Part shown: one piece after another, positions 17,391 to 17,419 of the stretch
How positions within the stretch are numbered: position 1 is the stretch's first letter
Layout: the number at the start of each line of letters is the position of its first letter
Assembly (NCBI GenBank): GCA_002284615.2
Contig: MU069627.1
Span: 307,562 to 324,980, forward strand
Length of the DNA: 17,419 bases
Direction of reading: 5' to 3'
Origin: Dunaliella salina
Taxonomy: Eukaryota; Chlorophyta; Chlorophyceae; Chlamydomonadales; Dunaliellaceae
Notes under the pieces: model-generated
Seen by the model: the letters and a program-made list of their open reading frames with translations, nothing else
Told to the model about the DNA's origin: nothing
Database searches by the model: none
Program-made: the position numbers and the translations under genes

Positions 17391-17419
<29 letters not shown>
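17391..17419. repeat. (TG)n microsatellite at window end
   Basis: A TG tract running off the window edge. On the gene strand it is (CA)n just upstream of the saposin-exon acceptor. Confidence 0.97.

Overview
This is eukaryotic nuclear DNA, most likely from a green alga (chlorophyte grade; a Chlamydomonadales/Dunaliella-like genome is my best guess, not proven). The reasons are intron-rich genes with GT-AG introns of 0.4-2.1 kb, a plant-type aspartic protease with a saposin-like insert, candidate TGTAA poly(A) signals, long (TG/CA)n microsatellites, and non-LTR retroelement remnants of a kind I associate with green algae. Most long open frames here are chance or repeat-derived; the genes only appear after splicing by eye. 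Both genes read on the minus strand.

Gene 1 (17363 down to 13271; 5' part outside the window) is the C-terminal 132 codons of a phytepsin/cardosin-type aspartic protease in four exons: the second half of the plant-specific saposin-like insert, a TMPTI..NIGG segment, the CISGF...WILGD segment, and the C-terminal YHSVFDYGGARVGFAEAA-stop. Phases agree at all three junctions. Gene 2 (9053 down to 664) is a seven-exon ribonuclease HII-like gene of 308 codons with a basic, Pro/Ala-rich N-terminal extension that may target an organelle. Its fold markers are all present in order (GVDEAG, LVDGN, IAAAS, HKGYG, GP, HR), but several residues of the catalytic signature are changed (GRG to GLG, DSK to SNQ, KGD to KGA), so it may be a non-catalytic or altered paralogue.

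Mobile DNA: a 389-bp hAT-like MITE with 19-bp terminal inverted repeats and an 8-bp target duplication sits in a protease intron (13673-14061). A 5'-truncated non-LTR retroelement with a (TAAATC)n tail and an 11-bp flanking duplication lies between the genes (11337-12294). Three further fragments of one retroelement C-terminal region lie at 2011-2543 (-), 7250-7760 (+) and 9996-10280 (-). Several short SINE-like repeats with pyrimidine-rich tails are scattered through introns and intergenic DNA.

The most unusual feature is that introns of both genes carry tandem, diverged copies of the adjacent exon edge together with its splice site. There are six copies of a 113-bp 3' splice-site module at 14590-15265, four copies of a 5' splice-site block at 16333-16500, a copy of an exon end plus donor at 17052-17125, copies of an exon start plus acceptor at 1607-1875, and a copy of the RNase-like gene's 3' end at 588-627. 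The window starts and ends inside TG repeats.
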